A DNA stretch of 64,000 bases from Oceanipulchritudo coccoides (GCF_010500615.1 NZ_JAAGNX010000002.1:1097478-1161477), one strand, 5' to 3'. Shown: positions 17,794 through 27,210, numbered from the stretch's first letter. Notes: generated by a model from the letters alone, not told the origin. Numbers and translations: made by a program.

Positions 17794-17824
17794 TTGGCGT
17801 GGCCGCTTCCCTTTGTAGTATAAG
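17794..17824 (+). promoter_or_regulatory. Possible leaderless promoter of the dehydrogenase
   Basis: TTGGCG (17794-17799) and TATAAG (17819-17824) are separated by 19 bases. The -10 ends only 3 bases before the ATG at 17828, so transcription from it would yield a leaderless mRNA. The start codon itself is well supported by the protein family, so either the message is leaderless or this element is fortuitous. Confidence 0.25.
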
Positions 17825-17827
17825 AAT

Positions 17828-18784
17828 ATGAAGGTTGTCGTACTGGATGGAGTGACCCTGAACCCGGGAGATTTGGACTGGGGCGGGCTGGAGGCGCTTG
17901 GCGAGGTCACGGTTTATGATCGTAGCGCAGCGGAAGAAGTCATGGATCGGGCGCGTGGGGCGGATGTGCTGTTGACCAATAAAACGCTTCTACCGAGGGA
18001 AGTGATCGAGGCATTGCCGGATTTGAAGTACATTGGTGTCCTGGCAACCGGATGCAATGTGGTCGATCTTGAGGCTGCTTCAGCGCGCGGGATACCGGTC
18101 TGCAACGCGGCGGGGTACAGTTCACCCTCGGTGGCCCAGATGGTCTTTGCCTACATTCTCCATTTTGCGAACCGGGTGGCCGACCATAGTGCTGGCGTGA
18201 TGAAAGGCAAATGGGCCGCCAGCAAGGATTTCTCGTACTGTGACCATCCACAAACCGAATTGGCAGGGCGCGTTCTCGGCATTGTCGGTCTGGGGGACAT
18301 CGGCAAGCGGGTGGCAACAATCGCGCATGCATTCGGGATGGAGGTCATTGCCTTCACCCGGAATCCGGACCGTCCGGCACCGGAGGGTGTTCGCTGGGTG
18401 GATATGAAAAGGCTGTATGCGGAAAGTGATTACATCAGTTTGCATTGCCCGCTCACGGCGCAAACCGAGAAGATGATCAACCGGGAGAGCCTTTCCATAA
18501 TGAAGGCGAGTGCGATCCTGATCAATACGGGCCGTGGCCCCTTGATTGACGAGGCGGCGGTTGCCGAGGCCTTGAATTCGGGCAAATTGGGCGGGGCCGC
18601 CGTGGATGTTCTCAAGGAGGAACCACCGCGCTACCCGAGCCCGCTCTTCACGGCCAGAAATTGCCTAATTACGCCCCATATTGCTTGGGCGACGCGTTCC
18701 GCCCGGCAGCGCCTGATGGACATCACGGTCGAAAATTTACGGTCATTCAAGAGTGGCACCATCGTTAGCCGGGTAAATCCATAG
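17828..18784 (+). CDS. D-2-hydroxyacid dehydrogenase, NAD-dependent (glycerate/hydroxypyruvate-type)
   Basis: A 318-residue cytoplasmic oxidoreductase of the D-isomer-specific 2-hydroxyacid dehydrogenase family. The N-terminal 'MKVVVLDGVTLNPGDLDW' is typical of glycerate dehydrogenase-like members. The Rossmann dinucleotide motif GxGxxG is at about residues 151-157 ('GIVGLGDIGKRVA'), and the catalytic triad is R236 ('NTGRGPLID'), E265 ('LKEEPP') and H284 ('ITPHIAW'). By family it would reduce hydroxypyruvate or another 2-keto acid with NADH, or oxidise D-glycerate. The exact substrate is inferred only from overall similarity. It is a single gene, 59 bases upstream of the tamB-like gene; they may be co-transcribed, but no functional link is evident. 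Confidence 0.9.
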   Translation: MKVVVLDGVTLNPGDLDWGGLEALGEVTVYDRSAAEEVMDRARGADVLLTNKTLLPREVIEALPDLKYIGVLATGCNVVDLEAASARGIPVCNAAGYSSPSVAQMVFAYILHFANRVADHSAGVMKGKWAASKDFSYCDHPQTELAGRVLGIVGLGDIGKRVATIAHAFGMEVIAFTRNPDRPAPEGVRWVDMKRLYAESDYISLHCPLTAQTEKMINRESLSIMKASAILINTGRGPLIDEAAVAEALNSGKLGGAAVDVLKEEPPRYPSPLFTARNCLITPHIAWATRSARQRLMDITVENLRSFKSGTIVSRVNP

Positions 18785-18843
18785 GGGTACCGGCATATTC
18801 CTTGCGGGAGACTGTCGGACACGGGTACAATCCAGCTCTTTGA

Positions 18844-21800
18844 ATGAGAATCCGTCTGGTCAGTCTAGTTGTATTTGGGGTACTGATCCTGGTCGGAGCT
18901 TTTCTATTGCTCAGTCCTCTCTGGCTTCCCGTGGCGGGAGCTTCTTTCGCAAAGCGCCATGGAATTGAATGGAAGACTGCGCAGGCGGACGGATATTCCA
19001 CAATCACGCTTGCCGATCTGCGATACAAGGGTGGGGCAATCGAGGCGGAGCTGGACCTTCTCAAGGTGCCCCAGCCGTTTCCGTGGTTGAAGGGGCTTTT
19101 TGTCAGTGGACGTCCTGCTTTGATGACTGCCGGCAACTTGAAACTGCTGATCGGTCAGTCAGATGCCGGAAAGGGCTCTTCCGTTTCATTACTTGATCAG
19201 ATAATGGAAACGGAGCGCGTATTGAAGAAACTTCTTCCGTATGTACCGGCTATCGAAATGGAATCGGCTAATCTCCGCATTGAAGCCAGCGGAATTGAGA
19301 CGACCCTTCGGGAGCTGCGTTTGAAGGATGATGCATTCGCGGCGACAAGTTCCCCTGTTGATCTGCTACCCGCCATGACGCTTCGGTTATTCCTGGCTGA
19401 AGGTCGCACATACATGGCCGCGAGGAATGCATTGGATGGAGATGAATTCCTCCTGCGGGCCTTTTTGAAAAGTGGAGGAGGGTCTCCGGAATTCCTGGTC
19501 AATGCGAGGGCGGGCCTTGGGGAACTCATCGGACCAACCGAAAAGGAAAGCCGCCTGATCCTCAAACTGGCAGGCGGGCCGGAAAGTTTCTCCCTCCAGG
19601 AATTCCAGATCCGCTCAAGCTGGCTCGTGGGAGACCTTTCCAATCCGGTCAACTTCAACTATGCCTCGAAAACCTTTGCGGGCTCTGCCGAATTGGAGCT
19701 TGTGGCCGACCTTGGCATGCAGGGGTGGATCCCGTCTTCAGGAATCATCAAGGCCCGGGTGACTGTCCTTCCCCCCGGATTGGAGGAAACGGATTTACGT
19801 TTCTCACTCAACGGTAAGAAACTCGTCTTTCAGGATATTCCGATTGCTGAACTATTATGCACGGGCTCATTGGACTATCCTGTCCTGTATGTATCCAATT
19901 CACGACTACGCCTTGATGAAGACAGCACGCTCTCAATTGAGGGAAACGGCAATATTGACAAGCGGGAACTGGACGGAAGAGCGTCCTTCGCGCTGTCCCC
20001 GGCCTGGCTGGAGAGACTCAGCTTGCCTGTCTTGGTCAATGAACCTGTCTCAGGCGGGTTTGAATTTTCCGGACCATTACCCTCGCCGAGACATTCCGGC
20101 TGGCTGGATTCGCTCGCCTTGACGGTTGAGGGTATGCCCGCGTTGACGACCCACTTCACATGGCAAGGAACAGGGCTTGAATCCGTTTCGCTGGAAGGGC
20201 AATTGGAGAGTGGCAAAGGCGGACAGTTGGAACTCGGTCTTCGCGTGGAAAAGCCGGAGGAGGGAGACCGCATTGCCGTGTTTCTCGACAAGGCAACCCT
20301 TGGGCATTCGGATTTTCCCGCCTACATTCTTCAATCGCCAGTTTCCGCGTATTTCAGGATGGGAGAGCAGACCGTTTTGGATTCAATCGGGCCGGTTGAG
20401 TTGAAGAGTCCCAAAGGGCGGCTGGCTGGTCATTATAATCTGGATACAATGACAGGATCAATTTCGGGGGACCATCTTGACCTGAATGTTTTTGAGGCAT
20501 GGACGCTCAAGGAATTCCCGCCACTCATTATCGACGGATTTGAATTCTCTGTGGAAACGGTTTCTCCTCACCTCCAGGCATCCTTCGATCTTTCTCTTCG
20601 CGGGACAGATGCCCTTGTGGACGATCTGAGCCTGCATGGTGTCGGGCACATCGACGCGTCAGGGCTCGAGTTGTCACTGCTTGAGGGGTTGGTCGGCGGT
20701 ACACGGTTTTGTTCGGGCCGCGGGAGGATTCCCCTGTTGATTCATCCCGCAGGGAATGGCGGTTCCGGCTCCTACAGCCTGATCCGTGATGGTGCTCTTG
20801 CCGGAAACTTGACGGCCGAGATCTCCGGGGACCTCTTGGATGACTTTCCGCAGATCCCTTTTCTGGATTTATTCCAAGGCTCACGACTCGACCTCGGGCT
20901 CGGCGGGACAATCGAGTCTCCTGATGCCGCCCTTGAAATGACCCTCCAGAGACTGGACGTCCTCGGAATGGTGAGTGACAAACTTGATGGTTTGGTTTTT
21001 GAGAACGTCGAGCTTGCCCTGACTTTGAATCCCCAACTACTTGAAATCCAGACCTTGCAGGCAACGATAAATAATGGGCGTGTCGACATTGGAGGGTCTG
21101 TGCCCACTGAGTATGTGCAGGAGCAATTGGAGGCGGGCCGGTTTGATTGGCGCATGCTGCTGGAGAGGGCAGTCCTTGTTGCCTCACTCAAGGACTTCCG
21201 GGCTGCTGAATTTCCAAGTTACTTGCCAGCCTATTTGCGCCCAAAGGGTGTCTTGGGTGGATCCATTGAATTAGGACAAGGTCTGGCGTTTTCCGGTAAT
21301 CTTGAATTAACCGGATTTGGCCTGCGCCCAACCTTGTACTCGCAGCCCGTCGAGCAGATTCAGTTGGGCCTCAGGATTGATAATACGATACTCCACATCA
21401 ATCAGGCTTCGGCCATGCTGGGAGACAGCCTTGTCAATCTGGCCGGCCATATTGATTTTAATGATTTTGTAGATCCGCTTTACTCGATCCGGTTGACGGG
21501 AAAGCGAGTCCCTCTTCTTCGAACGACTGATCTCCTTCTGTTATCCGATCTGGATTTGAAATTGGAGCAGCATGACGCCAAGACCCCGGCGATTCTTTCC
21601 GGGGACATGCATTTGCGGGATGGAGTGCTTCTGATGGATATCGATCCATTGGGTGCACGAACTTCGGGAAAGGGCCTGCCAAAACCGCCATTTTTCAGCA
21701 TAACGACAAATCCCTTTGCCGGGTGGAACCTTGATGTGTCTCTTTCCGGGGAGAATGCAGTGCGTTTCAAGAGCCAGTTCATGAATGCGCTCCTCTCGGT

Positions 21801-22335
21801 GAGGGCTGATTTGAGCGGCACTCTCGAGAATCCGGTCTGGGTGGGCGAAGTCAGAACGACGGAGGGCAGGATTGCCTTTCCGGGAACCAATCTTACGGTC
21901 TCGCATGGTGAGTTTTACATCACCCGTGAACAGCAGGACACAATCCAGCTCAATGTGAACACGATCGGCCAGACCGCGTCTTATGTCATTTCGATGCGGA
22001 TTGGAGGAAATGTGGAGGACCCGCAGGTTTCCTTTGCCTCAACTCCGGCCCTGTCGAATGCGCAGATATTCCAGCTGCTGGCCACGGGAAGTCTCGACCG
22101 GTCGGGAGTGGGCTCATTCGGAATGTACCTCGGGCGGGGAATGTTTGCTCCTGGAGGAGGCAGGGAGGGCTTGCTCGACCGGATCTCAGTTGAGGTCGGG
22201 AGGGATATTTCCGAATCCGGACTCAACACGATTGATGTATTTTATGACTTGAGCGACCGGTTCCGGCTACATGGGCAATACGACAAGTACGATGCCCAGA
22301 ATCTTGACCTTGAGTGGGAGGTGTTTTCAAAATGA
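18844..22335 (+). CDS. TamB-like translocation and assembly module protein (DUF490 C-terminus)
   Basis: A 1163-residue envelope protein with one N-terminal membrane anchor (about residues 5-28) and a long periplasmic beta-rich body of the AsmA/TamB type. The last 250 residues carry the TamB C-terminal domain: 'VWVGEVRTTEGRIAFPGTNL', 'GGNVEDPQVSFASTPALSNAQIFQLLATG', and the ending with 'DVFYDLSDRFRLHGQYD'. Family members bridge inner and outer membranes, and act in lipid transport or assembly of outer-membrane proteins together with an Omp85 partner. The partner gene follows with a 4-base ATGA overlap. The order is tamB then tamA, the reverse of Escherichia coli. The family length varies from about 900 to 1600 residues, so this one is typical. 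Confidence 0.88.
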   Translation: MRIRLVSLVVFGVLILVGAFLLLSPLWLPVAGASFAKRHGIEWKTAQADGYSTITLADLRYKGGAIEAELDLLKVPQPFPWLKGLFVSGRPALMTAGNLKLLIGQSDAGKGSSVSLLDQIMETERVLKKLLPYVPAIEMESANLRIEASGIETTLRELRLKDDAFAATSSPVDLLPAMTLRLFLAEGRTYMAARNALDGDEFLLRAFLKSGGGSPEFLVNARAGLGELIGPTEKESRLILKLAGGPESFSLQEFQIRSSWLVGDLSNPVNFNYASKTFAGSAELELVADLGMQGWIPSSGIIKARVTVLPPGLEETDLRFSLNGKKLVFQDIPIAELLCTGSLDYPVLYVSNSRLRLDEDSTLSIEGNGNIDKRELDGRASFALSPAWLERLSLPVLVNEPVSGGFEFSGPLPSPRHSGWLDSLALTVEGMPALTTHFTWQGTGLESVSLEGQLESGKGGQLELGLRVEKPEEGDRIAVFLDKATLGHSDFPAYILQSPVSAYFRMGEQTVLDSIGPVELKSPKGRLAGHYNLDTMTGSISGDHLDLNVFEAWTLKEFPPLIIDGFEFSVETVSPHLQASFDLSLRGTDALVDDLSLHGVGHIDASGLELSLLEGLVGGTRFCSGRGRIPLLIHPAGNGGSGSYSLIRDGALAGNLTAEISGDLLDDFPQIPFLDLFQGSRLDLGLGGTIESPDAALEMTLQRLDVLGMVSDKLDGLVFENVELALTLNPQLLEIQTLQATINNGRVDIGGSVPTEYVQEQLEAGRFDWRMLLERAVLVASLKDFRAAEFPSYLPAYLRPKGVLGGSIELGQGLAFSGNLELTGFGLRPTLYSQPVEQIQLGLRIDNTILHINQASAMLGDSLVNLAGHIDFNDFVDPLYSIRLTGKRVPLLRTTDLLLLSDLDLKLEQHDAKTPAILSGDMHLRDGVLLMDIDPLGARTSGKGLPKPPFFSITTNPFAGWNLDVSLSGENAVRFKSQFMNALLSVRADLSGTLENPVWVGEVRTTEGRIAFPGTNLTVSHGEFYITREQQDTIQLNVNTIGQTASYVISMRIGGNVEDPQVSFASTPALSNAQIFQLLATGSLDRSGVGSFGMYLGRGMFAPGGGREGLLDRISVEVGRDISESGLNTIDVFYDLSDRFRLHGQYDKYDAQNLDLEWEVFSK

Positions 22336-24437
22336 AGCGTATCCGCTGGATCAAGTGGGTTTTGACGGGTGTGCTTCTTTCCCTTCCGGTAGCCGCCCTT
22401 GCCCAGTCCAATGTTGAGGTGACGGGCTTGGGCTTTCTGAAAAACCTGGAAGTCGACAAGCGCCTCGCATTTCTCAGCGGGTTGGAGGAATCTGAGAGGA
22501 AGGAGCTTGATTTGGTGGAAATCGAGGACCTCGCTTACATCCTCATCCAGTTGTTGAGAAAAGAAGGCTTTGCTGACCCGCAGGTGACCGGGACAGTGGG
22601 GCTCGCGGATGATAGTGAAGTCGAATTGGTTTGGGAACTTCCATTCACTTCCAAGGTCGAGCAGCTTGATTTGCAGGTTCGGCCGACCTTTGTTCGTTTC
22701 AAATGCCGCCCGGGTCGCCTCAATTATTATGAGTCGGTTCGCGTAACGGGCGTACAGGCCATTGATGCGGATACCCTTCAGAGTTTTTTCATTCCCAAAG
22801 GGGTCCTCTTCACCCGCCGCAAGGACCGGGCCTTCACAATGGGCAATCTTGATTCGCGGTTGGGGAGGCTGCTCTCTGCCCTGCGCAGTAAGGGCTTCGC
22901 CTTGGCCCGGGTGGTGAATAAGGAAGTACAGGTAAACGAGCTGAGCGGAGCGGTTTCCGTGGTCATTGAAGTCGATGAAGGACCGGTACATCAAGTGGGA
23001 AAAATCACTCTCGTCGTGAAGGGGCATGACGAGTCAATGCCGTCACCAAGGCCAGCGGAAAGGACAGGTGCGGTCTTGAACACGCTTTTGATTCGTGAAG
23101 AGCGGCAGGTGTTCCTGAATGAGTTTTTCCATCGCGGCTATCCCGATGCGACTATCCGCTTGGAGAAGCAAAGCGGAGAAGTTGACGATTCTGGCCGGAT
23201 CAAAGTGGACCTTGAATTTGTTTTGGATCCCGGACCTCAGGTCAAACTGGAGCGGCTCGTTTTCGAACCGGAAGGGCTTCTTCATCATTCCGTCTTGAAA
23301 CGGCAGACTCGCCTCAAGCCTGGACAGGATTATGATCTGCTCGAAGTCGAGGAAGGCCGGCGCCGGTTGCTTTCGCTGGGCGTTTTCAAGGATGTCTCGG
23401 TTGAGCACAGGGAACTGGAAAGCGGGCAGAGACAAGCGGTGTACACGTTCCATCCATCACCCCGGAAAACCCTGCGGATGCAATTAGGCTATGGCAGTTA
23501 CGAACTTGGAAGGATTGGAGTCCGGTGGGATCACCTGAATCTGTGGGGGCGAGCCCATCGTTATGAAATCCACCTGAAGCAGAGTTTTAAATCCACCAAC
23601 TTCAATGGCACTTATGTTGTTCCGAGCTTCTTCAGTTCGCGAGTGACTGCCTATGCGCGGGCCGAGTACGAGTTTCGCGAGGAGATCAGTTTTGATCGTA
23701 CAGGCTCAAGTCTGGTCTTCGGAATATCCAAGAAATTGCAGTTTCCGGGTGCAGAGATTTCCCTTGAGTACGGTATTGAAAAACAAGATACAACGCGCGG
23801 ATCCGAAGATGAATTCGAGTCATTGGACCAGGCAAGGGTAGCCAGCCTTTCCCTCAGGGCGATATTGGATCGTCGTGACAGCGTTCTTTATCCGACGGAA
23901 GGGTTTGATTTAAGCTCCTCCATCAAGATCGCTTCTGATTATCTTGGCGGGGACACGAATTTCCAGAAGATGGAGTTCAGCTCGAGCTACCACAAGTACC
24001 TGGGCAGCTCACTGTATCTTCACGTGGGCATGCGGTACGGCATCATCTTCAGTGAGTCCCCGTCTTCAACGAGCCTTCCCTTTACGGAACGGTTTTTCCC
24101 GGGCGGAGAAAATTCAGTCCGTGGGTATAAGCGTGGAGAGGCGACGTCTGTCACCGCCCAAGGGGATTCCATCGGTTCGGAGGCCTTTGCATTGGCCAAC
24201 ATCGAGCTTGAACAACGCATTTTCCGCAATTTCTCGGTGGTTGTCTTCTGGGATGGAATTGGACTGGAGGAGACTGTCGGGGGATTTCCAGATGAAGAAT
24301 TTCTTCAATCCGCGGGAATCGGTCTTCGCTGGCGGACTGCAGTCGGTCCAGTGCGCTTGGAATATGGACACAATCTGGACCCGCGAAGATACGATCCTGA
24401 CGGTTCCGTGCACCTTTCGGTCGGGTTCCCGTTTTAG
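22332..24437 (+). CDS. TamA/Omp85-family outer-membrane assembly protein
   Basis: A 701-residue outer-membrane protein. I place the start at the ATG at 22332 because it overlaps the tamB-like stop (ATGA) and gives a clean signal peptide ('MKRIRWIKWVLTGVLLSLPVAALAQ'); a GTG 18 bases upstream would spoil it. POTRA-like domains occupy about residues 95-370 ('VNKEVQVNELSGAVSVVIEVDEGPVHQ', 'LEVEEGRRRLLSLGVFKDVSV'). A 16-strand barrel follows to the end, with the conserved Omp85 lid motif 'ENSVRGYKRGE' and a C-terminal phenylalanine in 'VHLSVGFPF', the usual outer-membrane targeting signature. It is likely the partner of the TamB-like protein. BamA is a less likely assignment because of the tamB linkage and the small POTRA number. 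Confidence 0.88.
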   Translation: MKRIRWIKWVLTGVLLSLPVAALAQSNVEVTGLGFLKNLEVDKRLAFLSGLEESERKELDLVEIEDLAYILIQLLRKEGFADPQVTGTVGLADDSEVELVWELPFTSKVEQLDLQVRPTFVRFKCRPGRLNYYESVRVTGVQAIDADTLQSFFIPKGVLFTRRKDRAFTMGNLDSRLGRLLSALRSKGFALARVVNKEVQVNELSGAVSVVIEVDEGPVHQVGKITLVVKGHDESMPSPRPAERTGAVLNTLLIREERQVFLNEFFHRGYPDATIRLEKQSGEVDDSGRIKVDLEFVLDPGPQVKLERLVFEPEGLLHHSVLKRQTRLKPGQDYDLLEVEEGRRRLLSLGVFKDVSVEHRELESGQRQAVYTFHPSPRKTLRMQLGYGSYELGRIGVRWDHLNLWGRAHRYEIHLKQSFKSTNFNGTYVVPSFFSSRVTAYARAEYEFREEISFDRTGSSLVFGISKKLQFPGAEISLEYGIEKQDTTRGSEDEFESLDQARVASLSLRAILDRRDSVLYPTEGFDLSSSIKIASDYLGGDTNFQKMEFSSSYHKYLGSSLYLHVGMRYGIIFSESPSSTSLPFTERFFPGGENSVRGYKRGEATSVTAQGDSIGSEAFALANIELEQRIFRNFSVVVFWDGIGLEETVGGFPDEEFLQSAGIGLRWRTAVGPVRLEYGHNLDPRRYDPDGSVHLSVGFPF

Positions 24438-24465
24438 GAAGAGCGGGGCTTAATCCTGGCTTAAT

Positions 24466-24526
24466 AAATTAGTTGAACTAATTTCAGAACGGAGTTATAT
24501 AAGCATTACTCTTCGCCCGGTAATGC
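24466..24526 (+). promoter_or_regulatory. Promoter with palindromic operator, upstream of the 13-haem cytochrome
   Basis: TTGAAC (24473-24478), a 17-base spacer and TATATA (24496-24501) form a good sigma70-like promoter. The -35 lies inside the near-perfect palindrome AAATTAGTTGAACTAATTT (24466-24484), with 9-base arms around one centre base. A second inverted repeat, GCATTAC-N10-GTAATGC (24503-24526), ends 4 bases before the ATG and covers the predicted transcription start, so it could be a second operator or a short leader hairpin. Confidence 0.6.
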
Positions 24527-24530
24527 TGAA

Positions 24531-26630
24531 ATGAAATCCGAATTTATCCATAGTCGTATCTTGCTAACCTGTCTGGTGACAAGCATGCCCGTGTTCACCC
24601 ATGGTGAGGCCTGCTTGGATTGCCATGATGATCCGGTTGGGGAGTTCAGTGGCACTCCCCACGAGGGATTTGATTGCAGCGATTGTCATGCCGGGCTCGA
24701 TGAGGATGATTTACCACATGCGGACCCGATGCCGGTCGTCGTGGTCGCGTGTCTGGATTGTCATGAGGAAGTGGTGACGGGCCATGGCTTCCATCCGGAC
24801 TTCATGAGTCTCGGAGTGGAGGCAATTGAGAATCCGGGAAACAACTGTGTGGATTGCCATGGGGCCCATACCATTTGGTCCAAAGGTGACGAGAAGTATC
24901 CCTTTTCATTGGCAAGGCAGACGAGCCGATGCGGGACCTGCCACGAATTGGAGTCGATCGGGTATCTTCATTCCGCTCATGCACGGGCACTTGAGGATGG
25001 GATTTTCAGCAGTCCGACCTGCCTTGGATGTCACGAATCCTACCAATTGCTGGGTGAAAATGAATGCAAAGTAATCCCCCACAAAGTGCGCGTCGCCAAG
25101 TTGTGCATGAGTTGTCATGTGGACGATCCGGAAGTGGCGGGTCAGACGATTTACGGCTCCCCATTCATGACATCGTTCAAGGACAGCGTCCACGGCAAGG
25201 CACTCTTTGAATGTAACCCCAACGCTCCAAGCTGTGTCGACTGCCATGGCAGCCATGAGGTTGCCCGCGGAGCTGATCAATATTCCCATGTCAGCCGGGG
25301 GCAGGTTGTTTCCCAATGTTCCCAGTGTCACAAGTCAGCTGCTGAAGACTACTTGCACTCGATTCATGCGAAGTCCTCATCGCGGGGAAACCGGGACGCT
25401 CCCGTCTGTACGGATTGTCATGGGGAGCACAATATTCTTGCGCATTCCGATCCGGATTCACCGGTTGCTCAAGCCAACATGGCTGAGCAGGTCTGCGGGG
25501 AATGTCATGGTTCATACAAACTGACTGAGCGCTACGGGCTGGATTCCAATAAATTAAAAACCTTCAAAGAGAGCTTTCATGGTCTGGCGGCCCGGGGCGG
25601 TGCCGTCGAGGTGGTCAATTGCGGGAGCTGCCACGGTTATCATGATGTGCGCCAGAGTGATGACCCGGAATCCCTGGTCCACCCGGACAAGCTCGCAAAA
25701 ACCTGTGGCAGTTGCCACGAGGGCGCCAACGAGCGTTTTGCCACCGGCAAAGTGCATGTCAGTATCGATACAAGTTCAGAGGAGCCCATCGTCTACTGGG
25801 TTGCGGTCATTTATACATGGGGAATCGTGCTTATCATTGGTGGCATGTTCCTGCACAACTTCCTCGATTTCTTCCACAAGGTCCGAATGAAGGCGACTTC
25901 CCACTGGACACCCCATCGTCCGTTGCCCGATGGCGCACCGCATCGGCTTTATCTCCGCATGTCCCTGAATGAGCGTATCCAACACGCCATTCTCGCGGTG
26001 AGCTTTATCGTTCTGGTGGTCAGCGGCTTCATGCTGCGCTATCCTGACGCCTGGTGGGTGGAGGCCCTACGTGATCTCAGTCGCCATGCCTTCGATTACC
26101 GCGGGTTGGTCCACCGGATCGCCGGGATCATCATGTGCCTCGCTGGTGCCTGGCACTTTTACTACGTATCCTTTACGCCGCGCGGGCGCAGATTGATTCG
26201 TGATCTCTTCCCGTGCGTGCAGGATCTGAAGGACATGGTTGGGATACTGAAGTACAACCTTGGTCTTTCGAGGAAGCGTCCCTTGTTTGCCCGGTTCAGC
26301 TATATGGAAAAAGCCGAGTACTGGGCCCTTATCTGGGGAAGCATCCTCATGACGGTTACGGGCTTCCTGCTCTGGTACGAGAATGTGACGATTGGACTCC
26401 TGACCAAGCTGGGATTCGATATCAGCCTGACCATCCATTTTTACGAAGCGATTCTCGCGACCCTGGCGATCATCGTCTGGCACATCTACTGGGTGATTTT
26501 CAATCCCGATGTCTATCCGATGAATCTATCCTGGCTGACCGGTCGCATGTCCGAGGAGGAGATGGAGACGGAACATCCGCTCGAGCTGGAGCGCATCAAG
26601 CGGGAAGAGGTAAGAGGGAAAATCGACTAG
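24531..26630 (+). CDS. Fused multihaem cytochrome c (13 CxxCH) / membrane cytochrome b protein
   Basis: A 699-residue exported redox protein, the paralogue of the 11-haem protein at 15515-17626. A signal peptide (residues 1-26) is followed by 13 CxxCH motifs within about residues 28-400 (CLDCH, CSDCH, CVDCH, CGTCH, CLGCH, CMSCH, CSQCH, CTDCH, CGECH, CGSCH among them), many with 'GxH' distal ligands. The C-terminal 280 residues are a cytochrome-b-like membrane part with about five helices and histidines in 'IQHAILAVSFIVLVVSG', 'LVHRIAGIIMCLAGAWHFYY' and 'IHFYEAILATLAIIVWHIYW'. It probably exchanges electrons between quinones and periplasmic carriers. The two extra haem motifs and its own palindromic promoter suggest use under different conditions from its paralogue. 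No partner enzyme is encoded next to it. Confidence 0.88.
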   Translation: MKSEFIHSRILLTCLVTSMPVFTHGEACLDCHDDPVGEFSGTPHEGFDCSDCHAGLDEDDLPHADPMPVVVVACLDCHEEVVTGHGFHPDFMSLGVEAIENPGNNCVDCHGAHTIWSKGDEKYPFSLARQTSRCGTCHELESIGYLHSAHARALEDGIFSSPTCLGCHESYQLLGENECKVIPHKVRVAKLCMSCHVDDPEVAGQTIYGSPFMTSFKDSVHGKALFECNPNAPSCVDCHGSHEVARGADQYSHVSRGQVVSQCSQCHKSAAEDYLHSIHAKSSSRGNRDAPVCTDCHGEHNILAHSDPDSPVAQANMAEQVCGECHGSYKLTERYGLDSNKLKTFKESFHGLAARGGAVEVVNCGSCHGYHDVRQSDDPESLVHPDKLAKTCGSCHEGANERFATGKVHVSIDTSSEEPIVYWVAVIYTWGIVLIIGGMFLHNFLDFFHKVRMKATSHWTPHRPLPDGAPHRLYLRMSLNERIQHAILAVSFIVLVVSGFMLRYPDAWWVEALRDLSRHAFDYRGLVHRIAGIIMCLAGAWHFYYVSFTPRGRRLIRDLFPCVQDLKDMVGILKYNLGLSRKRPLFARFSYMEKAEYWALIWGSILMTVTGFLLWYENVTIGLLTKLGFDISLTIHFYEAILATLAIIVWHIYWVIFNPDVYPMNLSWLTGRMSEEEMETEHPLELERIKREEVRGKID

Positions 26631-26692
26631 CCAGTAGGGCGTCTTTGTTCAGCCCTCTGAAGTTTGAGACTATCCAATCCGATGGTAGAGCA

Positions 26693-27208
26693 TTACTCTT
26701 CGACCAGCTTGGAAATTACCCCGCTGTCGAAGACCCATTTCCACGAACCATCCGGCTGCTTCTTCCAGATCGTGACATAGGACCCCGTGTAGTGTCCCGC
26801 GTTGTTGGACTCACCACTGACCGGAGGGCTTTTATACGTGAATGACCCGAGCGTATATCCCAGGTCTCCGCTGGCTGCCATATCGGCGGTCAGGGGTTTC
26901 CAGATAAGGCTGACCCCTTCTTCCGGTCCAAGTAGTTTGGCGATGGCCTTCCTGCCAACGATTGGTTCCATGCCGTTGCGGTATATAACGGCATCCTCGG
27001 CGGCAAACTCTACAAAAGCGGTTGGCACACCAACTTCCCGTGCCCGGGCACTGAAAGCACTGTCCACGGTGAGCAGGATTGAAGCGGGATCTGATTCAGT
27101 CATGGCCGGGGTTGGGGGTTCCTCGGGAACAACCTCGTTCGAGAGGAGGCTACCGGGAGATAAGACAACGGTGAGGAAAGTAGAGAGGAGAATGAGTTTT
27201 GTTTTCAT
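26693..27208 (-). CDS. Exported NTF2/SnoaL-like (DUF4440-type) protein
   Basis: A 171-residue protein with a signal peptide (about residues 1-23), a short proline-rich linker and a single NTF2-like domain (about residues 45-168). The domain shows 'FVEFAAEDAVIYRNGMEPIVGRKAI' and the closing strands 'GSYVTIWKKQPDGSWKWVFDSGVIS', typical of DUF4440/SnoaL-like folds. These bind small molecules in a cone-shaped pocket, and some are enzymes; no catalytic residues can be assigned here. The gene starts 2 bases after the stop of the haemolysin-III-like gene and is co-transcribed with it. A weak 5-bp hairpin (26636-26656) separates it from the convergent cytochrome gene. Confidence 0.85.
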   Translation of the reverse strand: MKTKLILLSTFLTVVLSPGSLLSNEVVPEEPPTPAMTESDPASILLTVDSAFSARAREVGVPTAFVEFAAEDAVIYRNGMEPIVGRKAIAKLLGPEEGVSLIWKPLTADMAASGDLGYTLGSFTYKSPPVSGESNNAGHYTGSYVTIWKKQPDGSWKWVFDSGVISKLVEE

Positions 27209-27210
27209 GG

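Noticed and set aside
22314-22331. Upstream GTG start for the tamA-like gene, and similar TTG starts at 29805 and at 27921 (minus strand)
   Set aside because: Each is followed shortly by an ATG that gives a cleaner signal peptide or family N-terminus, and in the tamA case an ATGA overlap.
26636-26656. Hairpin AGGGC / GCCCT after the 13-haem cytochrome gene
   Set aside because: Five base pairs with an 11-base loop and no T run; may be chance.
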